A stretch of 62,494 bases of DNA from Streptomyces prunicolor NBRC 13075 (lineage in GTDB: Bacteria; Actinomycetota; Actinomycetes; Streptomycetales; Streptomycetaceae): NCBI RefSeq assembly GCF_000367365.1, contig NZ_BARF01000129.1:1-62494 (forward strand), written 5' to 3'. The notes beneath the pieces were generated by a model. The model did not search any database and was not told the origin of the DNA. It was given only the letters and a program-made list of their open reading frames with translations. Position numbers and translations under genes: made by a program. Positions 51,078-59,068 of this stretch are shown here, piece by piece (positions within the stretch are counted from its first letter, which is position 1; each line of letters begins with the position of its first letter).

Positions 51078-51110
51078 TTTATCAAGTTCTAGCGGTGGAG
51101 GAACTGCGCG

Positions 51111-51701
51111 GTGGGCGACAACGAGGCGGAAGCGGGCGGCGCGGTCCCGTCCAAGCGGGCCGACGCGCGGCGCAACAAGGAGACCCTCCTCGACGCCGCA
51201 GCCAAGGTCTTCGTCGCGTCGGGTGTCGATGCTCCGGTACGCGACATCGCGCGCGAGGCCGGTGTCGGACTCGGCACGATCTACCGGCACTTCCCGACGC
51301 GCGCGGATCTCGTCATCGCCGTCTACCGGCACCAGGTCGAGGCCTGCGCCGAAGCCGGTCCGGCGCTGCTGGCGAGTGGCGCCACGCCGTACGCCGCGCT
51401 GCGGGAGTGGATCAATCTGTTTGTCGACTTCCTGGTCACCAAGCATGGACTCGCCGCGGTGCTGCGGTCCGACACCGCCGGTTTCGAGGCGCTGCACGGC
51501 TACTTCCTGGACCGCCTGCTGCCCGTGTGTGCCGAGTTGTTCGACGCGGCCGTCGCCGCCGGTGAGGTCCGGTCGGACCTGACGTCCTACGAGATCATGC
51601 GCGGCGTCGGCAACCTCTGTGTCGGCGCGGAGGGCGACGAGCGCTACGACGCGCTCCGGCTTGTCGATGTCTTCGTCGCGGGCATGCGCCTGTCCCGCTG
51701 A
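51111..51701 (+). CDS. TetR family transcriptional regulator of the LLM oxidoreductase
   Basis: 196 residues from a GTG at 51111. HTH at about 20-65: RRNKETLLDAAAKVFVASG, REAGVGLGTIYRHFPTRADL. The ligand domain includes LREWINLFVDFLVTKHGLAA and the LTSYEIMRGVGNLCVG helix, common in Streptomyces TetR repressors of oxidoreductases. Two CGGAAC-n3-GTTCCG operators precede it, giving simple autoregulation and control of the divergent LLM gene. Confidence 0.92.
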   Translation: MGDNEAEAGGAVPSKRADARRNKETLLDAAAKVFVASGVDAPVRDIAREAGVGLGTIYRHFPTRADLVIAVYRHQVEACAEAGPALLASGATPYAALREWINLFVDFLVTKHGLAAVLRSDTAGFEALHGYFLDRLLPVCAELFDAAVAAGEVRSDLTSYEIMRGVGNLCVGAEGDERYDALRLVDVFVAGMRLSR

Positions 51702-51787
51702 CCGGGTTGCGGTCGCCTCGTTCATGCGCCGGTAGCCAGTGCGTCACTTGTTGCTCATCCCGCGCTGAGACGTTCCCTCTGTCGGAA

Positions 51788-51805
51788 AAGTTGGCTATAC
51801 AACTT
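51788..51805. promoter_or_regulatory. GntR-type operator before the phosphonate oxygenase fusion gene
   Basis: AAGTTG-GCTATA-CAACTT is an inverted repeat with perfect 6-bp arms and a TATA-like centre, the usual form of GntR/HutC sites. It lies 19 bp before the fusion start (51824), and the convergent neighbour encodes a GntR/UTRA regulator. Confidence 0.65.
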
Positions 51806-51823
51806 TGAGAGGGAGTGATGGCA

Positions 51824-53482
51824 ATGTCACTGTCCGTGGAAGACCTCGCAGGGAACCGCATAGAGGACCTGCCGCTTACCTGGCTGCGGGACAACTGCCC
51901 CTGTCCCCGGTGCCGCGACCCGCGCAACGGACAGAAGCTGTTCCAGATCACCGAGTTGCCCACCGGCCTCGCGCTGGACGCCGTGCGTCGGACCGTCGAC
52001 GGCGTCGAGATCGACTGGGCGCCCGACGGACACCGTTCCGCGTACTCCGCGCAGTGGCTCACCGCCAACCGGCCCGCCGCCGGGGACGGTTCCGAGGACC
52101 GGCGCGGCGAGAACGGCAAGACCCTGTGGGCCGCCGCCGATCTGAACGGCCGCCTCCCCGAGGCGAGTTGGACGGAGTACCTGGGCAACCCTGCGGTCAA
52201 GGCGCGGGTGCTGGAGGCAGTCCTCGGGCTCGGCTTCGCCCTCCTGCGCGATGTGCCGTGCCGCGAGGAGCAGGTGCTGGAGGTCGCGGAGACCTTCGGG
52301 TACGTCCGCGAGACCAACTACGGGCGGCTCTTCGACGTACGGGTCGAACCCGACCCCAACAACCTCGCCTTCACCGGCGCCCGGATCACCCCGCACACCG
52401 ACAACCCGTACCGCGACCCGGTGCCCACGCTCCAACTCCTGCACTGTCTGTCCAACGCGGCGGTCGGTGGCGACTCAGGACTGGTGGACGGATTCAAGGC
52501 CGCCGCGCTGCTGCGGGCCGAGGACCCGGAGGCGTTCGCCGTACTGACCCGCACCCCCGTGCCGTTCCGCTTCAGCGACGCACGCACCGAACTGGCCGCC
52601 GACCGCCCGCTGATCGACGTGGACGGCCGGGGCCGGATCCGCGAGGTGCGCTTCAACAACCGTTCCATCGGCACCCTGTTGCTGCCCGCCGACGAACTGG
52701 AGGCCTTCTACCGGGCCTACCGCACCTTCGCCGAGATCACCCTGCGCCCCGAACTCCAGCTGGAGTTCCGGCTGTTGCCCGGCGACTGCCTCATCTTCGA
52801 CAACGTACGGCTGCTGCACGCGCGAACCGCCTTCGAGGAGAGCGGCGCCCGCCACCTCCAGGGCACCTACGCCGACCTCGACGCACTGGCCGGCACGTTG
52901 GCCGTACTGCGTCGCGAACGGGCCGTAGCCGCAAGGGAGTTCGTGGACGAGCTGGCTGAACTCTTCGCAGGCGAGGGTGCGAGTGCCTACCTGGGGGAGC
53001 AAGTGACCATGGCGCAGCACATGTTGCAGGCGGCGGCCCGGGCCGAAGAGGCGGGGGCGCCCGACGCGTTGGTCGCCGCCGCGCTGCTGCACGACCTCGG
53101 GCACTTCCACGGGCCGGTCAGCGGTGCGGAGTTGATGGAGGGCACCGACAACCGGCACAGCCACACCGGGGCGGACCGGCTGGCCGAGTGGTTCGGACCC
53201 GAGGTCACCGAGCCGATCCGGCTGCACGTGGCGGCGAAGCGGTATCTGTGCGCGGTCGAGCCGGGATACTTCGGCCGGCTCTCGCAGGCCTCGGTGTACA
53301 CGCTGGAGGTGCAGGGTGGCCCGATGTCTCCGGCGGAGGTCGCGGCGTACGAGGCGAATCCCTACGCGGCGGACGGGGTCGCGGTGCGCCGCTGGGACGA
53401 CGAGGGCAAGGACCCCGAGGCGCCGACCCCGGACTTCGCGCACTTCCGGCCGCTGCTCATGGCCTCGTCGCGGAAGGGCTGA
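51824..53482 (+). CDS. TmpA-TmpB-like fusion: Fe/2OG dioxygenase + HD-domain diiron oxygenase for phosphonate C-P cleavage
   Basis: 552 residues from ATG 51824 (AGGGAG 8 nt upstream). Residues 1-100: GBBH-type zinc domain (Cys25, Cys27, Cys30, His70). Residues 120-355: TauD-like dioxygenase with HTD (His191, Asp193), LLHARTAF (His332) and Arg343 for 2-oxoglutarate. Residues 385-550: PhnZ/TmpB HD domain with Tyr389, Glu392, His399, His423-Asp424, His445/447, His468 and Asp525, spaced like the PhnZ metal and gating residues. TmpA hydroxylates 2-(trimethylamino)ethylphosphonate and TmpB cleaves the product to glycine betaine and phosphate. The GBBH-type first domain argues for TmpA rather than PhnY*. 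A single protein would do both steps. Confidence 0.85.
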   Translation: MSLSVEDLAGNRIEDLPLTWLRDNCPCPRCRDPRNGQKLFQITELPTGLALDAVRRTVDGVEIDWAPDGHRSAYSAQWLTANRPAAGDGSEDRRGENGKTLWAAADLNGRLPEASWTEYLGNPAVKARVLEAVLGLGFALLRDVPCREEQVLEVAETFGYVRETNYGRLFDVRVEPDPNNLAFTGARITPHTDNPYRDPVPTLQLLHCLSNAAVGGDSGLVDGFKAAALLRAEDPEAFAVLTRTPVPFRFSDARTELAADRPLIDVDGRGRIREVRFNNRSIGTLLLPADELEAFYRAYRTFAEITLRPELQLEFRLLPGDCLIFDNVRLLHARTAFEESGARHLQGTYADLDALAGTLAVLRRERAVAAREFVDELAELFAGEGASAYLGEQVTMAQHMLQAAARAEEAGAPDALVAAALLHDLGHFHGPVSGAELMEGTDNRHSHTGADRLAEWFGPEVTEPIRLHVAAKRYLCAVEPGYFGRLSQASVYTLEVQGGPMSPAEVAAYEANPYAADGVAVRRWDDEGKDPEAPTPDFAHFRPLLMASSRKG

Positions 53483-53525
53483 ACAGGGCCTGCCTGTAAG
53501 GACTACGAGGACTACGAGGACTGAC

Positions 53526-54299
53526 TCAGGCGTCGTCGGCCGGGCGGCGGGCCAGCGAGCCGGACGCGGTCGAGCTGTGCACGGTGAAGGCCACGGTCTC
53601 CGGAAGGTACCGGTCCTCGGACCATTCGACCGGTGTGCCCGCCGGATCCGTACTGCACCGCCGCTCGCGGAGCAGCGGGTCGCCGGGTCGGCAGCCGAGC
53701 AGTCGGGCGTCCTCCTCGTCGGCCCGGCACAGGTCGATGGTGTGCTGGGCGTCCGCGATCAGCACGCCCGACTCCTCCAGGGCCACGGTGTGCGACACGG
53801 TGTCGGGCGGCAGCGAGGCGATCAACTCGCCCACGGCGGACGGGTATACGGTGCGCTCGATCATCGCGGGTCGTCCCGAGAGGGTGCGCAGTCGCCGTAC
53901 CTCGTAGATCTCCGCCCCTGCGGGCAGGCGCAGTCGGTCCCGCTCGGTCGGGTCGGCGGGGCGAGTCTCGACGGTGACGGTCCGGCCGCCGGGTTCCTCG
54001 CCGGTCGAGCGGGCCCAGCGGGTGAAGCTGAGGAGTTCGCCGAAGCTCTGCGGGCGGGGCGCGCCGATCACGACCCGGCGGGTGCCGCGCCGGGAGGCGA
54101 TCAGTCCCTCGGTGCGCAGGAGGGCCATCGCCTGGCGGATCGTGCCCCGGGAGACGCCGTACCGTTCGGCGAGTTCACCCTCGGCGGGCAGCCGTCCGCC
54201 GGAGCCGTAGCGGCCCTCGCCGATCTCGCGGCCGAGGTCGGCCGCGACCTTGCGGTACATCGCCGGGGGTTTTCCCGTGCCGGCCGGGCCGTCCGTCAC
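53526..54299 (-). CDS. GntR family regulator with UTRA domain, probable regulator of the phosphonate gene
   Basis: 257 residues from a GTG at 54299 (AGGGAGAGG upstream). GntR winged helix at about 15-80 (YRKVAADLGREIGEGRYGSG, LAERYGVSRGTIRQAMALLR) and a UTRA ligand domain at about 100-245 (PAGAEIYEVRRLRTLSGRPA, LLGCRPGDPLLRERRCS, WSEDRYLPETVAFTVHSS). HutC/PhnF-type members sense small metabolites, including phosphonates. It is convergent with the fusion gene (43 bp between stops), whose promoter carries a GntR-type palindrome. It follows DUF5997 by 29 bp on the same strand. Confidence 0.9.
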   Translation of the reverse strand: MTDGPAGTGKPPAMYRKVAADLGREIGEGRYGSGGRLPAEGELAERYGVSRGTIRQAMALLRTEGLIASRRGTRRVVIGAPRPQSFGELLSFTRWARSTGEEPGGRTVTVETRPADPTERDRLRLPAGAEIYEVRRLRTLSGRPAMIERTVYPSAVGELIASLPPDTVSHTVALEESGVLIADAQHTIDLCRADEEDARLLGCRPGDPLLRERRCSTDPAGTPVEWSEDRYLPETVAFTVHSSTASGSLARRPADDA

Positions 54300-54328
54300 C
54301 GTGCGCCTCTCCCTGGGTACCGAGGCCG

Positions 54329-54721
54329 TCAGTCGTTGTCGGCGTTCTCGGCGCTCTTCTTGTTCTTGATCCGCTCGGCTTCCTTGCGGACCTCGGCCTG
54401 CGTGGCGCGCTCCTTCTCCAGCCACTCCGGGCTGTCCTTCTTCAGCGTCTCGATCTGCTCGGTGGTGAGGGCTTCGGTGACCCCGCCGCGGGCGAGACCG
54501 GCGATGGAGACGCCGAGCCTGGCCGCGACGACCGGGCGCGGGTGCGGGCCGTTGGTGCGCAGCTCGCGCAGCCACTCGGGCGGGTTGGCCTGCAGCTCGT
54601 TCAGCTCGGCGCGGGAGACCTCGCCCTTCTGGAACTCGGCGGGGGTGGCCTCTAGGTACACACCCAGCTTCTTCGCCGCCGTGGCGGCCTTCATGGTCTG
54701 GGCGGTCTGGTGCGACTTCAT
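54329..54721 (-). CDS. DUF5997 family protein
   Basis: 130 residues beginning MKSHQTAQTMKAATAAKKLG, then TPAEFQKGEVSRAELNELQA, an AARLGVSIAGLARGG turn and a Lys/Glu-rich C-terminal helix (QAEVRKEAERIKNKKSAEN). The pattern matches the actinomycete family DUF5997, whose function is unknown; the middle part resembles a small HTH-like element. It is divergent from the LysR-effector-like gene by 58 bp, a pairing I believe is conserved in Streptomyces. Confidence 0.75.
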   Translation of the reverse strand: MKSHQTAQTMKAATAAKKLGVYLEATPAEFQKGEVSRAELNELQANPPEWLRELRTNGPHPRPVVAARLGVSIAGLARGGVTEALTTEQIETLKKDSPEWLEKERATQAEVRKEAERIKNKKSAENADND

Positions 54722-54779
54722 ACCGTCAAGAGTATCGACCGCGTTCGAGACCTCCGACCACGGCGGGTAACCTTGCGGG

Positions 54780-55568
54780 GTGACAGGCTCGGAAGCATCC
54801 CCCACGTTCCGGCTCGCGTACGTCCCCGGGGTGACGCCCGCCAAGTGGGTGCGGATCTGGAACGAGCGCCGGCCCGACGTCCCCCTCGTTCTCGTACCGG
54901 TTCCGGCCGCCGAAGCAGCCGATGTGCTGCGGCGCGGTGAGGCCGACGCCGGACTCGTACGGCTGCCGGTCGACCGTGAGGTCTTCAGCGCGATCGCCCT
55001 CTACACCGAGGCGACCGTGGTCGTAGCCCCCAAGGACCACGTTGTGACGGTGGCCGAAGAGGTGTCCCTCGACGAGCTCGCCGACGAGGTGGTCCTCCAC
55101 CCCCTCGACGACGTCCTCGACTGGGAACAGCCGCCGGGGGAGCCCGCGTTCGAGCGTCCCGCGACCACCGAGGACGCCGTCGAACACGTGGCGTCCGGCA
55201 TCGGCATCCTCTACGTCCCCCAGTCCCTGGCCCGGCTGCACCACCGCAGGGACCTCACCTACCGGACCGTCGTCGACGCCCCCCAGTCGGACGTCGCCCT
55301 GTCCTGGCCCGAGGACAAGACCACCGAACTGGTCGAGGACTTCATCGGCATCGTCCGCGGCCGCACGGTCAACAGCACCCGGGGCCGTACGCCGACGCCC
55401 GCCGAGCCGAAGACGAAGGCGAAGCGCACCGAGGCTCCCGCGCGCCGCAAGCCCGCCGCCGGAAAGACGAGCGGCAAGACCGGCAGGTCCGGAAACACCG
55501 GCAAGAACCCTCGCGGCGCTTCCGGCGGCGCCAAGGGAACCAAGCGCGGCAAGCCCCGAGGTCGCTGA
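54780..55568 (+). CDS. LysR-type substrate-binding domain protein without HTH, with basic C-terminal tail
   Basis: 262 residues from a GTG at 54780. Residues 8-195 form a LysR effector-domain fold (FRLAYVPGVTPAKWVRIWNE, LRRGEADAGLVRLPVDRE, ASGIGILYVPQSLARLHHRR), but the N-terminal DNA-binding domain is missing. From about 205 on, a low-complexity tail rich in Lys, Arg, Gly and Thr (KTSGKTGRSGNTGKN) could bind nucleic acid non-specifically. It is divergent from DUF5997; the two probably work together. Confidence 0.82.
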   Translation: MTGSEASPTFRLAYVPGVTPAKWVRIWNERRPDVPLVLVPVPAAEAADVLRRGEADAGLVRLPVDREVFSAIALYTEATVVVAPKDHVVTVAEEVSLDELADEVVLHPLDDVLDWEQPPGEPAFERPATTEDAVEHVASGIGILYVPQSLARLHHRRDLTYRTVVDAPQSDVALSWPEDKTTELVEDFIGIVRGRTVNSTRGRTPTPAEPKTKAKRTEAPARRKPAAGKTSGKTGRSGNTGKNPRGASGGAKGTKRGKPRGR

Positions 55569-55619
55569 CAGCCGACGAAGTCGCTGCCCTTGCAGTCGCT
55601 GATAACTGACGCAGTCCGC

Positions 55620-56627
55620 TCAGGCTGACTTCACCGTCGTGGAACCCCGCACCGTGAGACGCGGCGGCAGCACGACCTCACGGGCCGCCGTCCGCCCCTC
55701 GTCGAGCCGTTCCACCGCCGCGGTCACCGCGTGCCGTGCCTGTGCCTCGGCGGTCTGGCTGACGGTGGTCAGGCTGAAGCAGCTCAGTCGGGACAGCGCG
55801 TCGTCGTCGTAGCCGGCGACGGACACCGCGCCGGGTACGGCGACCCCGGCCCGGGTGAGGGCGGCGAGGACACCGATCGCCGACTGGTCGTTGAACGCCG
55901 CGACGGCGGTGGGGAGTTGACCCCCGTCGAGGAGCTGGCGGGCGGCCCGCTCGCCGGCCGCCTCGGTGTGGTCGCCGTGCAGCACCCTGATCTGCTCGTC
56001 GAGGCCGTGCCGGCGCATGGCCGTGCGGTAGCCGCGGCGGCGGTCGGTGGCGATCACGCCCTTGCCGCCGTCTACGTAGGCGATCGACCGATGGCCGAGG
56101 CCCACCAGATGGTCGACGATCTGACCCACTCCGTCGTCGTCCGCGGTGCGTACGACATCCAGCTCGGTGCCGGTCATCCGGCGGCCGACCACGACCACGG
56201 GCGCCTTGCGGTGCAGGGCCATCAGGGTGTCGGCGGGGGCGAGCGGGCCGAGCAGGATCAGGGCCTCGCTGCGGAAGGCGAGCAGGGTCTCGACGGCCGT
56301 GTGCTCGTCGCGGCTGCGGGTCTGGGTGCTGAGCACCAGGTCGTATCCCACCTCCTCGGCGGCCGTGTGGAGGTGCTCCACCAGGTCGGCGTGGAAGGGG
56401 CTGTGCACGTCGACCATCACGCCCAGCAGTCGGCTGCGTCTGCTGGCCAGCAGGCTCGCGTTGCGGTCGGCCTGGTAGCCGAGGTCGGCGGCGGCCTTGA
56501 GGACGCGCTGCCGGGTGCGCTCGCTGGGGCCGGGGGCACCGCGCAGGACCAGGGACACCGACGCCGTGGACAGTCCGACCCGCGCCGCCACGTCCTCAAG
56601 GCGGGGGCGGGAACCTGCATCGGCCAC
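55620..56627 (-). CDS. LacI family transcriptional regulator of the polyol/sugar operon
   Basis: 335 residues from a GTG at 56627 (GGAGGA upstream); an upstream in-frame start at 56669 is less likely. LacI HTH RLEDVAARVGLSTASVSLVL, hinge region RNASLLASRRSRLLGVMVDV, and a sugar-binding core with HSPFHADLVEHLHTAAEEVG and SVAGYDDDALSRLSC. Divergent from the oxidoreductase operon, with a perfect palindrome between, so it most likely represses that operon until a sugar or polyol binds. Confidence 0.93.
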   Translation of the reverse strand: MADAGSRPRLEDVAARVGLSTASVSLVLRGAPGPSERTRQRVLKAAADLGYQADRNASLLASRRSRLLGVMVDVHSPFHADLVEHLHTAAEEVGYDLVLSTQTRSRDEHTAVETLLAFRSEALILLGPLAPADTLMALHRKAPVVVVGRRMTGTELDVVRTADDDGVGQIVDHLVGLGHRSIAYVDGGKGVIATDRRRGYRTAMRRHGLDEQIRVLHGDHTEAAGERAARQLLDGGQLPTAVAAFNDQSAIGVLAALTRAGVAVPGAVSVAGYDDDALSRLSCFSLTTVSQTAEAQARHAVTAAVERLDEGRTAAREVVLPPRLTVRGSTTVKSA

Positions 56628-56700
56628 TGATCCTCCGGTCGGATTCTCCTGCTGCAACACCCTTGACACGCCTGCGAAACCGGACTGATAGTACCAGGAC

Positions 56701-56714
56701 TTAAAGCGCTTTAA
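56701..56714. promoter_or_regulatory. LacI-family operator
   Basis: TTAAAGCGCTTTAA is a perfect 14-bp palindrome with the central CG expected for LacI-family sites. It lies between the divergent lacI-type gene (56627) and the oxidoreductase gene (56785). Confidence 0.85.
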
Positions 56715-56784
56715 AAAGTTCTATTGCCCGGACAAATGGCAGCTCGGAGTGGATCAGCGTGGATCAGAGTGGAGAGGACTTCAG

Positions 56785-57999
56785 ATGACGACGAAGCCGA
56801 TCGGGGTGGCGGTCATCGGCGCCGGAATGGCGGGCCGGGCGCACCTCAACGGCTACCGGCAGGCCGTGTCCGTGTACGGCGCCGGGCTGCCCGAGGTGCG
56901 TCTGGTCGCCGTGGCCGACGCGCATGAGCCCTTCGCCCTCGACGCCGCCCGTCGCTACGGCTACGAGCGGGCCGAGACCGACTGGCGGGCGATCGCCGAG
57001 GCCGACGACATCGACGCCGTCAGTGTCGTGGTCGCCAACCATCTGCACCGCGAGATCGTCGAGGGGCTGCTGGCGGCGGGCAAGCACGTGCTGTGCGAGA
57101 AGCCGCTCGCACCGTCCGTGGCCGACGCCGAGGCGATGGTGAAGGCGGCCCAGGACACCGGACTGGTCGCTGCCACCGGCTTCACCTTCCGCCGCTCGCC
57201 GGCCGTCAACGCCATCCGGCAACAGGTCCTGGAAGGCTCGCTCGGACCGGTCCAGCACTTCAACGGGCACTACTGGTGCGACTACGGCCACAACCCGGAC
57301 GCGCCCATGAGCTGGCGCTACCGCGGCCCGCTCGGCTCGGGGGCGCTGTCCGACATCGGCAGCCACCTCGTCGATCTCGGCGAGTACTTCTGCGGTCCGG
57401 TGCGCAGCGTGCGGGGCGCCGTCCTGTCCACGCAGGTGCACGAGCGGCCCGTACCGCTGGGCACGGCGGTGGGGCATTCGGCCGATGTGCGGGTGAGTCA
57501 GGAGCGCGAGCCGGTCGAGAACGACGACATCGCCACCTTCACCGCGATGTTCGACTCGGGAGCCGTTGGCACCTTCTCGGTGTCGCGGATCGCCCGTGGG
57601 CTGGCCAACTCCCTTGGCTTCGAGGTGTTTTCGAAGGGCGGCGCGGCCACCTTCGAGCTGTCGCGTCCGGCGGAGTTCACCCTCGCCGACGCGGCGGCCC
57701 CGGACCCCGTGGACGGCTACCGGCGGGTGGTGATCGGCCCCGGCCACCCCTACATCGCCGGCGGCCTGCCCATGGACTTCCCCAGCGTCGGCCACGGCCA
57801 GCACGAGTTCTTCGTCTGGCAGGCCCGGGCCTTCCTCGAACAGATCGCGGGCGTCGACGGACTGCCGCCCTGCCCCACCCTCGCCGACGGCCTGCACAAC
57901 CTGCGCGTGCTCGACGCGATCGTCGCCTCCGCCCACGCCGACGGCCGGTCCGTCGCCGTCCAGCCCCTCGACGTCCAGCCCCTCACCGTTCAGCAGTAA
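56785..57999 (+). CDS. Gfo/Idh/MocA family oxidoreductase
   Basis: 404 residues from the ATG at 56785 (AGAGG upstream). Rossmann loop VIGAGMAGRAHLNG (about 10-23), VVANHLHREIVEGLLAAGKH, the canonical CEKPLA lysine motif, then a long C-terminal domain with GSGALSDIGSHLVDLGEYF. It is an NAD(P)-dependent sugar/polyol dehydrogenase. First gene of a rightward operon that also encodes two TIM-barrel isomerases and a binding lipoprotein, so it probably starts degradation of an inositol-like or sugar substrate. Confidence 0.92.
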   Translation: MTTKPIGVAVIGAGMAGRAHLNGYRQAVSVYGAGLPEVRLVAVADAHEPFALDAARRYGYERAETDWRAIAEADDIDAVSVVVANHLHREIVEGLLAAGKHVLCEKPLAPSVADAEAMVKAAQDTGLVAATGFTFRRSPAVNAIRQQVLEGSLGPVQHFNGHYWCDYGHNPDAPMSWRYRGPLGSGALSDIGSHLVDLGEYFCGPVRSVRGAVLSTQVHERPVPLGTAVGHSADVRVSQEREPVENDDIATFTAMFDSGAVGTFSVSRIARGLANSLGFEVFSKGGAATFELSRPAEFTLADAAAPDPVDGYRRVVIGPGHPYIAGGLPMDFPSVGHGQHEFFVWQARAFLEQIAGVDGLPPCPTLADGLHNLRVLDAIVASAHADGRSVAVQPLDVQPLTVQQ

Positions 58000-58009
58000 G
58001 GAAGCAGCC

Positions 58010-59005
58010 ATGAAGCTCGGCGCCTACACCGCCGTCCTGCACGACAAGCCGCTCACCGAGACCCTGCGCGTCCTGCGCGAACTCGGCCTGGACAGCGCGG
58101 AGATCAACTCCGGCGGGTTCCTTCCCGCGCCCCATCTGCCCATCGCGGAGATACGGGCGAGCCAGGACGCGCGCGACGCCTACCTCGCCGAGTTCGCGGC
58201 GGCCGGGATCACCCTGACCGCGCTGAACTGCAACGGCAATCCGCTCCACCCCGACCCGGAAGTACGCGCCAAGCACGCCCAGGACGTGCGGGACGCGATC
58301 GAACTCGGTGCCCTGCTCGGGGTACGGCGGGTCGTGACGATGTCCGGGCTGCCCGCCTCCGACCCCGGTGGCCGGCTACCGTCCTGGTCCGTACTCCCTT
58401 GGGACAGCGCCTACTTGGACGCCCTCGACTACCAGTGGGACGAGGTGGCGATCCCGTACTGGAAGGACATTCAGGCGCGGGCCGCGGACGCCGATGTGAA
58501 GGTGTGCATCGAGATGCATCCGCACAACCTCGTCTACAACGTCGGCACGATGGAACGCCTCGCCACCGAGATCGGCGCGACCCACGTCGGCGCGGAGATG
58601 GACCCGAGTCACCTGTTCTGGCAGGGCATCGAGCCGGTCGCGGCGGTACGACGACTCGGCTCCCTCGTCTACAACGCGGCGGCCAAGGACACCCGTGTCA
58701 ACGAAGAAGCGAAGATCAACGGGGTCCTCGACCACCGCCATGTGCGGGTCCGCCCGGACGAGCCGGACGTCGTCCCGCTCGGTGGCCGCTACACGCTCAG
58801 CCGCTGGCCGAAGAACGCCTCCTGGGACTTCGTCGCAGTCGGACGCGGTCACGACGTGCCCTTCTGGACCGAGTTCCTGAAGGCGCTGCGCGAGGTCGAC
58901 CCGGACATGGCGGTCAACATCGAGCACGAGGACCAGGAACTCGACCAGATCGAGGGCCTGCGCCTGGCCGCCGAGAACCTCAAGTCCGCCGCCGCACAGC
59001 TCTGA
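58010..59005 (+). CDS. Sugar phosphate isomerase/epimerase family protein (AP-endonuclease-2-like TIM barrel) A
   Basis: 331 residues, start 10 bp after the oxidoreductase with AAGGAAGC upstream. TIM-barrel features: ELGLDSAEINSGGFLPA, TALNCNGNPLHPD, VCIEMHPHNLVYNVG, ATHVGAEMDPSHLFWQG and VNIEHEDQELDQIEGL. Acidic/His metal ligands (Glu-Met-His, Asp-Pro-Ser-His, Glu-His-Glu) are as in IolE/xylose-isomerase-like enzymes. It probably isomerises or dehydrates the keto product of the oxidoreductase. Confidence 0.9.
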   Translation: MKLGAYTAVLHDKPLTETLRVLRELGLDSAEINSGGFLPAPHLPIAEIRASQDARDAYLAEFAAAGITLTALNCNGNPLHPDPEVRAKHAQDVRDAIELGALLGVRRVVTMSGLPASDPGGRLPSWSVLPWDSAYLDALDYQWDEVAIPYWKDIQARAADADVKVCIEMHPHNLVYNVGTMERLATEIGATHVGAEMDPSHLFWQGIEPVAAVRRLGSLVYNAAAKDTRVNEEAKINGVLDHRHVRVRPDEPDVVPLGGRYTLSRWPKNASWDFVAVGRGHDVPFWTEFLKALREVDPDMAVNIEHEDQELDQIEGLRLAAENLKSAAAQL

Positions 59006-59068
59006 ACGGCCTCTGACCCGTCTCCGCACGACCCCATCCGCTCCGCTGCACAGTGAGGTGCACGCATC

